NCBI GenBank assembly: GCA_030849465.1
Contig: JARVLF010000009.1
Coordinates: 186,001 to 250,000, forward strand
DNA length: 64,000 nt
Source of the DNA: Moesziomyces globuligerus
Lineage: Eukaryota > Basidiomycota > Ustilaginomycetes > Ustilaginales > Ustilaginaceae
Reading direction: 5' to 3'
Shown here: one piece after another, positions 50,969 through 61,583 of the stretch
How positions within the stretch are numbered: the first letter of the stretch is position 1
How the letters are laid out: the number at the start of each line of letters is the position of its first letter
Program-made: the position numbers and the translations under genes
Notes under the pieces: generated by a model
What the model was told of the DNA's origin: nothing
Database searches by the model: none
What the model saw: the letters and a program-made list of their open reading frames with translations, nothing else

Positions 50969-51736
50969 CTAGCGAAGGCTGGTTCCCTCGCCGAGGTAGA
51001 AGGTGCGTCCGGCGGATCCGTCGCCGACCTTGCCGAGGCCAGGCCCCGTCTTTGCCTCGACGACGCTCTCGACCTTGCCGGCGTCGAGGCCGACGGCGCG
51101 GGCGATGCGCGAGCCGATGCTGCTGCCGGGTCCACGCACCGCCTCGCGCGTTGCGGCTGCTGCTCGGCTCTCTTCGCGCAGCGAGACGCCCTGCGTGTTG
51201 ATGACGCCGGTCTTGATGCCGCCCGTGGCTGCGGCCTGTGCTGCGAGCGGAACGCCTGTCGACGAACCGCCCGCCTCGGACGACCCGATCTTGGACACCA
51301 TCTTCTTGGCCGATACGATGCCGTTGGCAAACAGCTCGTAGTAGTCCGCGCTAGCCACCACATTGACCGCACCAATCAGATGCTCCTACCAACCCAACAG
51401 AGAAGCAAGAAGCGCAGAGGTCAGCATAAGACCGTCAAGTGCGACGGGAGGGGGTGGGGCGACGGTACTTACGTTCCAGCGCGCCTTGATCTCTTCGGTG
51501 ACCGAGGGACGCACAGGCGCAACGTAGGCGGGCCTGAGCTGCTCGCGCGTGACACGCTCCTTGCCCTCGCGGTCCCAGTTGTCCGGATCGATGTCGTTGA
51601 GCTGCAGCTGGATGCGGTGGAGCGCCAGCGCCGTATCATGCGTGCGCACCGCGATCGTATGGCGGAAGGTGTACAGCAGCGAGGTGGCCACAAAGATGCC
51701 GCCTAATGGCGCAAGCACGAAGCGCGTCGCCGTCAT
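50969..51736 (-). CDS. MIC12-like MICOS subunit (Aim5 type), putative
   Basis: Exon 1 (51473-51736) and exon 2 (50969-51385) are joined in phase 0 over an 87-bp intron (GTAAGT...GGTAG, with GCTGAC inside), giving 226 residues. The N-terminus MTATRFVLAPLGGIFVATSL continues into a single membrane helix. A conserved hydrophilic stretch with HRIQLQLNDID and EEIKARWNEHLIGAVNVV follows; the W-N pair is restored by the splice. This short-leader, one-helix, W-N pattern resembles fungal Mic12/Aim5, which links MICOS subcomplexes at inner-membrane cristae junctions. The second half (KKMVSKIGSSEAGGSS onward) is Ala/Gly/Ser-rich and longer than the yeast protein of about 106 residues. The membrane helix and splice are clear, but the family call is moderate. 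It is divergent from NAA25. Confidence 0.62.
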
Positions 51737-52256
51737 GATCGAGTCGGGGCTCCGCGTTTGCGTCTGGCGAAGGGAGGCGATTGCAGGTGGAGAGCAGATG
51801 CCAAACAACTCGCAAGCTACGGTACCTTTGGTCGTTGCATCCACCAGTCCCAAGGTGGAGGCGTCGGGGCGTTTCGAGCGCTTCGAGCTGCGACCGTCCG
51901 AAATCCAAGCGAAATCGGAAGCCTCCGCTCGCGCGCTCGTGATCGGAAACGGACTCCAATTTCAACTGCAATCCAACAGTCTCAATCAAAAAAGTGCCTC
52001 GGCTGCAGATGCATGAGCTGCTGGAAATCAATCGGCTCCAGGCCTTCTCGGAACTCGGCTCCACCTCGGCGTGGTCAAGAAGACTCATTCCGCAATCCTA
52101 CCTACACTCCTTCTCGACCGCTCCGTTCCAGCTTCCACGCTGTACTCATTCCTCTCGGCCAGCCTACACACCTGGGCACGCGCATCCCCGACCCGCTTCG
52201 CGTCGGTGCGACACAGACCGCCGTCTTCGTGGTCGCTCCTCAGGCTGCGAATCAGC
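51737..52256. promoter_or_regulatory. Divergent promoter of MIC12-like and NAA25 genes
   Basis: This 520-bp region separates two starts. The frame of NAA25 is open upstream across it, but the sequence there does not look coding. No specific site is recognised. Confidence 0.45.
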
Positions 52257-54836
52257 ATGGCGTTCAATCCGATGGCCATGCTGGCAGAGCGCACGTGCGG
52301 GCCCATCTACAACGCCATCGATACCGGCAACAACACGCTAGCGGTGCGCCATGCAGATCGCATCCTCCAGACGCAGCCCGACCTCGCTCTCGCCTCCGCC
52401 TTGAAGGCGCTCGCGCTCGTCCGTTCGGGCAAGCGCGACGAGGCCAACGCCATCTGCACACAGCTCGTCTCGCGCGGCCTTGCCAAAGGGCACGAGAGCG
52501 CGTTGACTCCGCTCACCTGGTGTCTCGGACGCCTCGGACGGCGGCAGGACGAGGTGGCGCTGCTGGAAGCGGCGGTCAAGAGCAGTCCAAACGACGAGGA
52601 CTTGGCGCGCCAGACGTTCTTCGCGCTGACAAAGTGCCAGGCCTTTCAAAAGGCGCAGCAGCTGGCGCTCAAGATGCACAAGGCGTTTGCGCAGCGCAAG
52701 CGCGGCAAGGGCAGGTTCGCCGACGAGTACTTCTGGTGGTCCATCCTCTCGTACCTGCTGCTCGCCCGCGATCCCGCCGCGCCCGGCGCCGCACTCGCAC
52801 TGCCGCTCAGCCAGCGGATGATCGAGAAGCAGATCGAGACCAAGCCGCTCGGTCTCAACGACGAGGAGGCGCTCTGCCTCCTGCTCCAGGTGCTCGTTCG
52901 GCAGGGCAAGAAGAGCGAGGCCTTCCAGCTCGTCGCCGTCGAGGGCTCTGTTGGCCACACGCTCTGCGATCGAAACCTCAGCCTAGAATTCACACGCACC
53001 GATCTGGCCCAGCAGCTGCACAACTGGCAGTACATCCACGACAGCTGCTGGGCGCGCATCGAGGGCGGCAGTCGCAACTGGGCGCATTTCACCGGCTGGC
53101 TCGATGCCGCCGACAAGCTCGGCCAACCCCACCTCGCCGCCGCGCAGAAGAAGGTCAACGTGCTGCTGAGTGTCAAGGGCGCAGTCAGGGACCGATCGCT
53201 ACGACTCGCCGAGCTCGAGGTGACGAGCAAACGCATGGGCGACCAAGCCGACGCGGATGCACAGCTATACGCCAAGCTGCTCGCGTACTTTGACCAGTTT
53301 GCGACCAAGGCGTGCTGCCACGAAGACCTGCTGCCGTATCTGCGGCTGCTCTCGAGCGAGTCGCGGCGCCGACTCACCGAGGCACTCAAGGCTAAGACCC
53401 AGCCGCTGCCGGTCAAGAACGAGGCGGAGCTGCGCACGTACATCTCGATCGCCAAACTCACACGCACCGTCCAGGCCGAGGCTACGATGAGCGACGAAAG
53501 CGAAGCGGCGCTGGCGGCCGAGCTGCTGACGCGCTACTACGACGGACTTTGCGTCGGCAAGGATCTGGCCGAGACCGAGATGCACCCTGCAGACGACCTT
53601 GCGCTTCTGGCTGCGCAGGCTCTGATGTCGGCGTACCGCCTCTCGCGCGGACAGCTCGACTATCTGCACCAGACGATTGCGCTGCTCGAGTTTGCGCTGA
53701 CGAGGAGTGCCAAGGGCTACCAGCTGCGCATGCTCCTCATCCGGAGCTACGTGCTCGCAGGCGCGTACGACCGGGCTTCGATCCACTACGGACTGTTGGG
53801 CCTCAAGAGCGTGCAGGCGGACACGCTCTCGTATCTGGCGAGCGAGCGCTGCTCGGCGTTCACGGCGACGGCCAAGAGCGCAAAGGCGACGGAGGAGGCG
53901 CTGTACAAGATGGTGGTGCGGACCTTGTCGACGGCGCAGGCGATCTACGAGGAGAATGCGACGTCGACGCCCGAGATGGTGGCAAAGGCGCTCGAGCACG
54001 GCATCTACTCGCGCGTCGACGAGTTTGTCGAGTTTGGCGAGGCGCTCGAGCGATCGTTGCAGCGGCAGGTGGTGAGGCTCGAGGAGGCGCGATCGCATCT
54101 GCACCGGCGCGCCAACTTTGCCGACGACGAGCAGAGGCACAAGTTTGAGGCGGCGATCCGGAGCAGCGTGGCGAGCGTCGAGGCCGACGTGCGCGCTGGC
54201 CTGAGCGATCAGCGCGACCTCTCGGTGCTGGTCAACTACCAGCCGCTGGCGACGCCGAGCATCGAGACGCTGACGCAGGTGGGACCACGTCAGGATGCTG
54301 GCTGGGTACGCAGCATGGCCTCGACGCTCGCTGGCGCCGCTGGATGCATTCGGATCGCCGAGGCGGATGCGGCGACGCTCACGGCGCCCGAACGTGCACT
54401 GGTGGAGCTCGTCGCGTCGATGCACGCGGGCGACTTTGTGCCGACGGCGGTGGTGGAGCTGCTCGAGGCGGTCAAGGCGACGGTGAGGGCGGTGGTCGAG
54501 GTGGCGGGGGGTCAGAGCGGCGCGCGCGGGGTGCGGCCGGTGGATGCGGTGCACGAGGTGGCGCTCGCGCTCGAGGCCATCTACCACACCTCTGCGCAGC
54601 TGGACACCGAGACCAAGTCGGCGTGCCAGACGCATCTCGCCGAACTCGCCACGCTCGTCCACCATCTCACGCGGCCGAGCCCGACGCGGGCATCAGCATC
54701 GGTGCTCGAGCGCGGCCTCGCCGGACTCGGCAGCGAGCGCATCGGCCAGATGATGCAGTCGACGCGCACCAACCTCGCCAGCGCCTGGACCAAGGTCTTC
54801 GCCAACCTCCGCGACGCCCTGCGCGATGCACTTTGA
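52257..54836 (+). CDS. NAA25: NatB auxiliary subunit NAA25/Mdm20
   Basis: A single exon of 859 residues starts MAFNPMAMLAERTCGPIYNA. The frame runs further upstream, but the family begins close to PIYNAIDTGNNTLAVRHADRI, so this ATG is chosen. The protein is a helical TPR-type scaffold: ALALVRSGKRDEANAICTQL, LGRRQDEVALLEAAVKSSPND, LARQTFFALTKCQAFQKAQQ and ADEYFWWSILSYLLLARDP. These match the NAA25 family, which holds catalytic NAA20 on the ribosome so that nascent chains beginning Met-Asp/Glu/Asn/Gln are acetylated. In yeast loss of Mdm20 disturbs actin cables and mitochondrial inheritance. The catalytic subunit gene is not in the window. Length is normal for the family (roughly 750-970). The C-terminal third is Ala-rich and less conserved. 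Confidence 0.9.
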   Translation: MAFNPMAMLAERTCGPIYNAIDTGNNTLAVRHADRILQTQPDLALASALKALALVRSGKRDEANAICTQLVSRGLAKGHESALTPLTWCLGRLGRRQDEVALLEAAVKSSPNDEDLARQTFFALTKCQAFQKAQQLALKMHKAFAQRKRGKGRFADEYFWWSILSYLLLARDPAAPGAALALPLSQRMIEKQIETKPLGLNDEEALCLLLQVLVRQGKKSEAFQLVAVEGSVGHTLCDRNLSLEFTRTDLAQQLHNWQYIHDSCWARIEGGSRNWAHFTGWLDAADKLGQPHLAAAQKKVNVLLSVKGAVRDRSLRLAELEVTSKRMGDQADADAQLYAKLLAYFDQFATKACCHEDLLPYLRLLSSESRRRLTEALKAKTQPLPVKNEAELRTYISIAKLTRTVQAEATMSDESEAALAAELLTRYYDGLCVGKDLAETEMHPADDLALLAAQALMSAYRLSRGQLDYLHQTIALLEFALTRSAKGYQLRMLLIRSYVLAGAYDRASIHYGLLGLKSVQADTLSYLASERCSAFTATAKSAKATEEALYKMVVRTLSTAQAIYEENATSTPEMVAKALEHGIYSRVDEFVEFGEALERSLQRQVVRLEEARSHLHRRANFADDEQRHKFEAAIRSSVASVEADVRAGLSDQRDLSVLVNYQPLATPSIETLTQVGPRQDAGWVRSMASTLAGAAGCIRIAEADAATLTAPERALVELVASMHAGDFVPTAVVELLEAVKATVRAVVEVAGGQSGARGVRPVDAVHEVALALEAIYHTSAQLDTETKSACQTHLAELATLVHHLTRPSPTRASASVLERGLAGLGSERIGQMMQSTRTNLASAWTKVFANLRDALRDAL

Positions 54837-55272
54837 ACCGCTCTCCACCACCATCATCCAACCCAGGCGATTCACAATTCAGTCTAGGCGCATGTGCTAT
54901 CATCTCGTGGGTGCGATTGGTCGAGTCTGCTTGGCAAAGATTCGCCGGGAAGCTGAGCGGGTGGCCACGGGAAGCAAGAAAAGGGCCCGGACGAGTTCTA
55001 GGCTTTGAAAGCGTGTGGGGCTCGGTCTGAGAGAGAGCGAGAGAAAAGAGCCCAAACCTAAAAGTTGGAAATTGGAGATTGACGTTCTGGAAAGCATTTT
55101 TCCCGCTGCCGCTTCGCTTGGCAACGCTCGACTGAAAAGGCAGCGAGCGGCGCGTGGACCCCGTCGCGCATGCGCATACGCCACCGCCGCTCTGCCACTT
55201 GGACGCGATTTGGACAGCGGCCAACTGCCTGCATGTCGATCCGCTGGCGCCAGAATCTCGCCTACACGCATG

Positions 55273-55300
55273 GCAGGTGCAGGTGCAGGTGCAGGTGCAG
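55273..55300. repeat. GCAGGT hexamer repeat
   Basis: Almost five copies of GCAGGT lie in the probable leader of the Msb1/Mug8-type gene. If translated in the downstream frame it would read alternating Gln-Val. Confidence 0.85.
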
Positions 55301-55398
55301 GGCCCCGCGCTCGAGCATCGAATGCAGTCGGCTTCCGCCTCGACGCCGCTGCAAATGGCCTCGTTATGCAAAAGCAGCACCAAGCCTCGGCAGGACGG

Positions 55399-55414
55399 CC
55401 CCCCCCCCCCCCCC
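55399..55414. repeat. 16-base C homopolymer
   Basis: Sixteen C's lie immediately before an ATG at 55415, in the open frame upstream of the preferred start of the Msb1/Mug8-type gene. Length errors here would shift any reading through it. Confidence 0.9.
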
Positions 55415-55561
55415 ATGCAGCTCAGTGACTGCCTATCTTTGCTCGCCACCCGCCGCCACCCTTGGGATTCCATCCGCCCACCATCCCCGACTGCTAGGCA
55501 ATACGCACACAACGCGCCGTCGTCCAGCGCTTCAGCTTCACCCCCCGCCTCGCTACCGCCC

Positions 55562-58231
55562 ATGGCTGCTGTGGCGCCTGCCAACTACACCACCACGAGC
55601 GCCCGAGCCAAGCCGGCCGCGCTCGATCCGCGCCTCTCCTCCCGCAGCCTCTTTGGACGCTCCCGCAAGCACATCGAGGCCGGACGCGACGCTGCCATGT
55701 TGGACACGCGCGCCGACGACGATGCGGACGACAAGGTGTTTAGCAGCCACGACACCAACCTCTCCACCTCGGCGCTGAGCTCGGCGAGCACCGCCTCGCG
55801 CACCTCGCGCTTCTTCCGTCGCTTTGGCCGTCGCAAGCCCCCGCCCGTCCCCTCGCTACCCCCCGCCCTCGTGCTCGACCTCGATGCGGGTACCGCCCTC
55901 CCTCGCGTCTCGCATACCGACACCACCACCCAGCCTCGTCGCAGCGCACCGATCGCTGCAACCGTGCAGCCCAGTGCAGCAGCCGCGATCATCGCCGAGT
56001 CCAACGCGGCGTATGCGGCGGCCGAGACGCTGCCCAAACCCATCGGCCTGCAGCGCAAGAGGATGCTAGAGGCCGTGGCCAACGCGAGGCTCGACGTCGA
56101 GCAGGCGCGCGATCTGGTCCGCATGTGCGGCCTCCAGATCCGCGAGCGTGGCCTCGATACGCCCGGCCTCTTCCGGCCCTTCCGCATCGCCGAATCGCAC
56201 GAGCGCGTGCTCCACATGATCCAGCTCTTCCTCCTCACCGTCGACGTCTCGACCTACCTCGCCGTCTTCCCCATCCTCCCCGACAACGCCCTCGACCGTC
56301 TCGGTCGCAACGCCCCCAGCACCGCCGTGGCAAACGAGGCCAAGGCCAGAGCTGCACGCGACGAGCTCGACAAGGAGCTCCGCTACGCCGCCCCGCACGA
56401 CGTCGTCGCCGTCATGAAGTGGGGACTCCGACATCTGCGTCTGCGCTGCGCCGACTTTGACGCCAGCCACGCCGACGAGTGGTACGAGACGTTCGCCGCC
56501 GCAGAGCGCAGTGCCGGCTATCCCGAGCGCGCCATCGCCGATCTGCTTCATCCCAAGCTCCCCCTCGCCACTGCCGAGCTGCTGAGCGAGACGCTCGACC
56601 TCATGGCATCCGTAGCCGCGCATTCCAGCTCCAACCACATGCCCGCCGCGGCGATCTGCAAGGTGCTCGGCTTCTGGCTCTTTGGCAGGATCGGCGTGGC
56701 GCATCCTCCGCCGACGCTGGACGAGGTCGTCGACGCCGTCGATCGCGCCGCGCGCATCGCCGAGCATCTCCTCCTCGCACACATCCGCTCCCAGGCCGCA
56801 GTCACCTTCTCCATGCCGCTCAGGCTCACCGAGCTCGTCCAGCGCTATCCCTCCATCCGCCCGGGCGCAGACACGCCGTCGTTGCCCGCCGCCTTTGCGC
56901 ACCGCACCGTGCCCGCGCTCCGCATCGACCTGCGCTCGGATAACCTCGTCGTCTCCCACACAAAGCCCCGCACGCCCTCGGCTACGCTCGCAGACGCCCT
57001 CGACGCCTCGGCCGCCGAGACGCTCCAGGGCCACCACGGCGAGCTCTGGGCCGCGCTCATGATGCAGCTCGACCACACCACCCAACCGCACACCAGGCCG
57101 GCTAGGCTGCTCATCGACGAACACGTCCGCATCCTCGGCGAGGTCGACGCGCATCTCGCCGCGGCTGCCGAGCCCATCGACTCTCACACCAGCCTGGCCA
57201 ACGCGGCGGAGGCGGCGGCGGCGTCGCCGCCGCAGGCGATGGGCGACGAGACGCCGGCCGATGTCCGCGCAAGGCGTCGGAGGTCGCAGTCGCTTTCGGA
57301 TCTGCGGGGGAATCTGGGTTTCGGGGCAGCCAGACCGCTCGCGCCGCTGCTGGAAGCTGCGCCGCACAGCAGTGGTACGGCGACGCCGCGCGCTTCCGAC
57401 GTCCGTGTGGCTACGCCCAAGAGGAAGCCCGTACCGCTCGTCGATGCCAAGCTGCTCGCCGAGACCGAACCCGTCGAAGTGGTTGCCGACGATGCCGTCC
57501 AGACCACTGGGCTGTCGATGGCGAGGGGGAGCGACGAGGTGTTTTCGGGTGGGCTCGAGCCGTCGGCCTCCTGGCGTTCGTTCTCGGAAGAAGGATTTGG
57601 TGGGATGAGTACCGCTTCGTCCGAACTCTCGCTTTCCGAGTTCGAGCTCAGACCGACGGCGACGACTACGCTGCCCTCGCGACGCGGGCAGCGCGGGTTG
57701 CACCGCGTCCGTTCGTCGGCTTCGGGCGCATCAAGACGCAGGACTCGGCTGCCAGAACTCGCAAGCGCCCAGCTCAAGGTCACGCATACCGTCACCACCG
57801 CCCGCATGACCCAAGTCGATACCGCGCTCGCCATCGTCTGGCAAGACCAGCTCCTAGACCCTTCGCCCTCCTCCAAACTCCCCGCCATGCTCCTCGTCCA
57901 ACTCAACCGCCCAGCCGCATCCGCCATCGACCAAGCCCTCAACACCCACCAGCCAGACGGCCAAGCAGTACCCAGGTATCCCAGCGATAGCCCCTGGCTG
58001 CTCATCGCAGAGACCATCATCCCACCAAGACCACCCACTCCACCAACCATGCAGGCTCGCAAATCGTCCTGGAGGTTCGACGACGCCGCTTCAACATCCG
58101 ACCGCAAGTCCATCTTTGCTCCCAGCATCCGCTCCGTAAAGATGCGCCTCCGCCGCGTCAGCACCATCATCGGAAACGGCGTCGCCACCACCCGCAAGAA
58201 GCCATCCGAGCCCCTGCCCTCCACCGCCTAG
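55562..58231 (+). CDS. Msb1/Mug8-domain cell-polarity protein
   Basis: A single exon of 889 residues from ATG at 55562 (MAAVAPANYTTTSARAKPAA). In-frame ATGs at 55415 and 55322 are possible but lie across repeats. After a disordered, basic N-terminus (SRFFRRFGRRKPPPVP) comes the Msb1/Mug8 domain, a RhoGAP-related fold, about residues 150-440: LVRMCGLQIRERGLDTPGLF, RIAESHERVLHMIQLFLL, YLAVFPILPDNALDRLGR, DVVAVMKWGLRHLRLR, and AAICKVLGFWLFGRIG. The arginine in TPGLFRPFRIAES replaces the usual arginine-finger loop, so GAP activity is doubtful. Budding-yeast Msb1 works with Cdc42, Rho1 and formin Bni1 in bud growth; a polarity or filament-tip role is inferred. The C-terminal half is Ser/Arg-rich, ending in a basic cluster (KMRLRRVSTIIGNG). 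Confidence 0.85.
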   Translation: MAAVAPANYTTTSARAKPAALDPRLSSRSLFGRSRKHIEAGRDAAMLDTRADDDADDKVFSSHDTNLSTSALSSASTASRTSRFFRRFGRRKPPPVPSLPPALVLDLDAGTALPRVSHTDTTTQPRRSAPIAATVQPSAAAAIIAESNAAYAAAETLPKPIGLQRKRMLEAVANARLDVEQARDLVRMCGLQIRERGLDTPGLFRPFRIAESHERVLHMIQLFLLTVDVSTYLAVFPILPDNALDRLGRNAPSTAVANEAKARAARDELDKELRYAAPHDVVAVMKWGLRHLRLRCADFDASHADEWYETFAAAERSAGYPERAIADLLHPKLPLATAELLSETLDLMASVAAHSSSNHMPAAAICKVLGFWLFGRIGVAHPPPTLDEVVDAVDRAARIAEHLLLAHIRSQAAVTFSMPLRLTELVQRYPSIRPGADTPSLPAAFAHRTVPALRIDLRSDNLVVSHTKPRTPSATLADALDASAAETLQGHHGELWAALMMQLDHTTQPHTRPARLLIDEHVRILGEVDAHLAAAAEPIDSHTSLANAAEAAAASPPQAMGDETPADVRARRRRSQSLSDLRGNLGFGAARPLAPLLEAAPHSSGTATPRASDVRVATPKRKPVPLVDAKLLAETEPVEVVADDAVQTTGLSMARGSDEVFSGGLEPSASWRSFSEEGFGGMSTASSELSLSEFELRPTATTTLPSRRGQRGLHRVRSSASGASRRRTRLPELASAQLKVTHTVTTARMTQVDTALAIVWQDQLLDPSPSSKLPAMLLVQLNRPAASAIDQALNTHQPDGQAVPRYPSDSPWLLIAETIIPPRPPTPPTMQARKSSWRFDDAASTSDRKSIFAPSIRSVKMRLRRVSTIIGNGVATTRKKPSEPLPSTA

Positions 58232-58434
58232 AGCTTCTCGTCCCCTCCCCCCACCAGCAGCCCGCTTCCTGTCATCGAGTCGATCCCGTGCTTCGGCCTT
58301 TAGCTCTTACCTCCTGTATACCCCTCACTGCGCTCGAAATCGCTAGTCACACCACCACATACGCCGCTGCGATGCACATGACAAGATCTCGAAGCTGGAA
58401 TGCGAAGGAGGCGGGGGGAAAAGAAAGGGGAAGG

Positions 58435-60126
58435 TTAGCACTGCTTTGAGTATCCCTTTGCGCGATGGCCCGTGCCGTGCGGAAGGCCGCCGCGGTGCTT
58501 GTCGTGCGCGGCGTTGTGGTGACCCGTCGAGTGCTGCGCGTCCTTGGCCGAGGTGGTGGCGCTGGGCGGCGCTTCCGGGTGCTTTGCCGAGGTCTGGGCG
58601 AGCTTCCTGTAGCCGGCGTCCTTTTCGAGCGATTCGGTGATCGAGATAATGTCGTAGACGAGCTGTTCGATCATGCTCTCCGAGAGGTTTTCGCGCACGA
58701 CGACGCGGAGGATCTCGATCTCCTCGAGGTCGGGCGAGAGGTTGTAGTTGGGTACGATCCAGCCCTTGGCGCGGAGCAGCGTCTGGATCCAGCGCTGCTC
58801 GAGATCGGGGTTGCGTTCGCGGAACGCCTTGGACCATCGGAAGGCCACAACGGGCAGTCCGGGTCGGTAGGCCTCTGCGCTATGCTCGTCCTTGCCTCCT
58901 GCATCGCTCGCGGGCTTGTGGATTTCCGAGAGAACCTCGTAGAGGCCGCTCTTGTCGAGCGCGCGCGCGAGCAGACGCGCATTCTGCAGATCCGCCTGCA
59001 TCACGTTGCGGTAGCCCTCAAAGCCGAGGTTGATAAAGTTGAACAGCTGGCCGATGACCGGATGCGCCGGGCGCGAAAAGTTGAGCCCAAACGAGTACTC
59101 GACCGAGCCGAGGTAGTGGAGCTCAAACACGAGTTCCTTGGGCACCATGTCGTTCGAACGAAACACCACCCAACCCAGACCCGGATAGACCATGCCGAAC
59201 TTGTGGCCCGACGTGTTGATGCTCTTGACGCGCGGCAGCTCAAACGACCACTTGAGCTCGGGCGTGGCGAAGGGCGCGACCATGGCGCCGCTGGCGCCGT
59301 CGAGGTGGATGGGCACGTCGATGCCCGTCCTCGCCTGAAACTCGTCGAGGCGCTTGCTCATGCCCTCGACGTCCTCGTAGTGGCCCGTGTAGGTGGAGCC
59401 GAGGATGACGACGACGCAGATGGTGTTTTCGTCGACCATCTCGATCGCCTTGTCCACGTCGAGGCAGTACCTGCTCTCGTGGCTCACGGGCACGAGGCGC
59501 TCCTCGACGTCAAAGTAGCGCGCAAACTTTTCGATGGCCACCTGCGCGTTGCTGCCAAACACCATGTTGGGGCCGGGCTCCTTGAAGCTCTTGCCCTCGG
59601 CCTTGCGGCGGTGCTGCCAGCGCTTCTTGGCGGCGAGGCACGCGAGCATGATGGCTTCCGACGAGCCCGTCGTGGCGACGCCCATCGCCGGCGTGCGCTT
59701 GCCCGTCGCAGCGTCGTACTCCTTGGGCGCCTTCCAGAGGTCGGCGAGCATCGAGATGCAGCGCGCGTGCATGGCCATCGTCGCCGGATACTCGTCCTGG
59801 TCGCACATGTTGATCATCATGGTCTCCGTCATGAGCTTGGTCGCCTCGGCGGGCATCCACGTGTGCACAAACGACGCCAGGTTCAGCGTCGGCTTGCCGT
59901 CCAGGCTGAGGTCCGAGCTGAGCAGCTGGTACGTCGCCTCGGCCGAGGTGCCGCGCTCGGGCAGCTTGTACTTGGGGATGGGCTCGGTGACGTAGCGGCC
60001 GGCGTGCGCGCCCGAGTGGAAGGCGTGCGACTTTTTGCCGCCCGCATGCTGCAGCAGCCCGAGGATCGGATGGTCCGCAGCCTGCTCGATGAGCTCGTCG
60101 GGGTCTACGTGCTTGCTGAGGGACAT
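58435..60126 (-). CDS. GAD1: Glutamate decarboxylase
   Basis: A single exon of 563 residues starts MSLSKHVDPDELIEQ. It is a PLP-dependent group II decarboxylase: LNLASFVHTWMPAEATKLM, INMCDQDEYPAT, GVATTGSSEAIMLACLAAKK, VDENTICVVVILGSTYTGHYED, VPIHLDGASGAMVAPF, and the PLP lysine in SINTSGHKFGMVYPGLGWVVF near residue 305. It converts glutamate to GABA in the cytosol, feeding the GABA shunt and consuming protons under acid stress. The C-terminal 45 residues are a His/Gly/Lys-rich tail (STGHHNAAHDKHRGGLPHG) with no match to the plant calmodulin-binding end. A TATA-like element lies about 118 bp upstream. Other GABA-shunt genes are not in the window. It converges with the Msb1/Mug8 gene, with 203 bp between. 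Confidence 0.95.
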   Translation of the reverse strand: MSLSKHVDPDELIEQAADHPILGLLQHAGGKKSHAFHSGAHAGRYVTEPIPKYKLPERGTSAEATYQLLSSDLSLDGKPTLNLASFVHTWMPAEATKLMTETMMINMCDQDEYPATMAMHARCISMLADLWKAPKEYDAATGKRTPAMGVATTGSSEAIMLACLAAKKRWQHRRKAEGKSFKEPGPNMVFGSNAQVAIEKFARYFDVEERLVPVSHESRYCLDVDKAIEMVDENTICVVVILGSTYTGHYEDVEGMSKRLDEFQARTGIDVPIHLDGASGAMVAPFATPELKWSFELPRVKSINTSGHKFGMVYPGLGWVVFRSNDMVPKELVFELHYLGSVEYSFGLNFSRPAHPVIGQLFNFINLGFEGYRNVMQADLQNARLLARALDKSGLYEVLSEIHKPASDAGGKDEHSAEAYRPGLPVVAFRWSKAFRERNPDLEQRWIQTLLRAKGWIVPNYNLSPDLEEIEILRVVVRENLSESMIEQLVYDIISITESLEKDAGYRKLAQTSAKHPEAPPSATTSAKDAQHSTGHHNAAHDKHRGGLPHGTGHRAKGYSKQC

Positions 60127-61583
60127 TTTTGGGAGGGTGCGGGGATCGAGGAGATGCGAGCGGATCCGGGGGGGGGTTCCAGTCGGATGGTGGTGGAGGG
60201 GTGGGGCGGATGTGAAAGGCTGGGCGTCAAGGCGAGGCCTCTTATATGGACCCCGAGCTGGAGCGGCGCGAATGACTGAGCCTCGAAGCTCCGCAGTCGG
60301 GCGCCTGCTCAGTCTGGCACGGACGATGCGGCAAGACCCGACCGTCAGCACGAGGTGGGCATTCTGGCAACGGCATACGGGCCATCGAGTAACTGCGCGG
60401 AAGGACGCAGGGTCCAGCTTGGGCCGCACGTCCGCTGCGAGGGCACAGGCCATGCCGAAGGTCTGCCGCTCCACTCGGCGGTGCCGTCACCCTTTTTTTC
60501 TCTTTTCCCACCAGCACGTTGGCCGCTCGGCATCGCCGCTTCCAGCCTGCTGTCAGCTCGCATCGCCCTCGGCCGACCAGCGACCTGAGCCGAAGCGGTA
60601 CTCTGACTTGGCCGCCTTGGATGCGCGTGTGCTTGCCGGCGCGAATCGCCACTCTGCTCTGTTCTGCACAACCATGTGCGGTCGGGGTCACACCACCTCA
60701 CCTTGGCACCTGCCCGGACCTTGCTCGCCTCGACGTGAGACGTAGGGTGATTGTCTCGAGTCGCCACACAGCTGCTGCTCGTTGCGTGGGCGACAGCGGT
60801 GCAGCGGGTGGAAGAGCGAGCGGGCAAGATGGCCGTGCGCCGGCTCGAGCGCGCCACGCCGCGTTGCATGACGCACGCGTGCAGCTGCTGACACCCGGCG
60901 ATCCCTGCCGAATCGCGCTTTTGGTCGGGAGGCCGCTCATGCATCGCTGCCGCCGGTTCCATCCAGACCCTCCGCTCCTCGGCGCACCTCCCGCCCAACC
61001 TCGGCAGAGCCCCCGCTGCCCTCGGCCGTTTCACATCCTGTCCGAGCTGGGCTAAGCTGGGCCAAGCCCAAGCTTCCTTATCGCTTTGCTCATCGCTGAG
61101 CCACGTCCACATCGCCGCGAGCTGCGGAATCTTATCATTGCCTGCACCCGAATTTCGACTGATCCTCGAATCTAGAGGCGCCTTTTTCGAGCCACAATTT
61201 CTCAATCCTTTTCCCTTTTCCGCCTACATTTTTCAACCTCTCGACCCCGATTTGCAAACTTGAAATAACACCCAGACTCGCATCGCTGCAGGGAGGAGGA
61301 GGCGGAAGAGTCGACTTGGGCCAAACGAGCCCGCAGTCACAGCACTGGGATGGGTATCGGTCCGATTTCCAGAGACGATGCATTAGCCGCCATACAGAGC
61401 AGAAAGAGAGGAGAAAGGATAGAGAGATGGAGAGAGATAGCAGGGAGAACAAAGGCGAGGCAGACAACGTTCCGCCGATCAACGCTGCCGAGCTTGCTTG
61501 CAATGTCGGTCGACGACCGGGCGTTGTCGTGTGTCGCAGATAGCTTGGGGTAGCAGAGCCGGTCGCCGTGCTACGTTGAGCGG
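60127..61583. other. 1.5-kb intergenic region
   Basis: This region holds the promoter of the decarboxylase gene on the left, and the 3' side of the small GPI-type gene on the right. No gene is recognised. Purine-rich strips (for example 61396-61450) and a short hairpin near 61057-61070 are present. Confidence 0.5.
60243..60248 (-). promoter_or_regulatory. TATA box of glutamate decarboxylase
   Basis: On the minus strand the sequence reads CCATATAAG, about 118 bp before the ATG at 60126. The distance fits a TATA box with a normal leader. Confidence 0.5.

Larger units (their letters stand above)
54837..55561. other. Intergenic region with simple repeats
   Basis: This region holds the 3' end of NAA25 and the leader of the Msb1/Mug8-type gene. 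It contains a GA-rich strip (55028-55060), a GCAGGT repeat (55273-55300) and a 16-base C run (55399-55414). The frame of the next gene is open through it, so an upstream start (ATG at 55322 or 55415) is not excluded. Confidence 0.5.
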
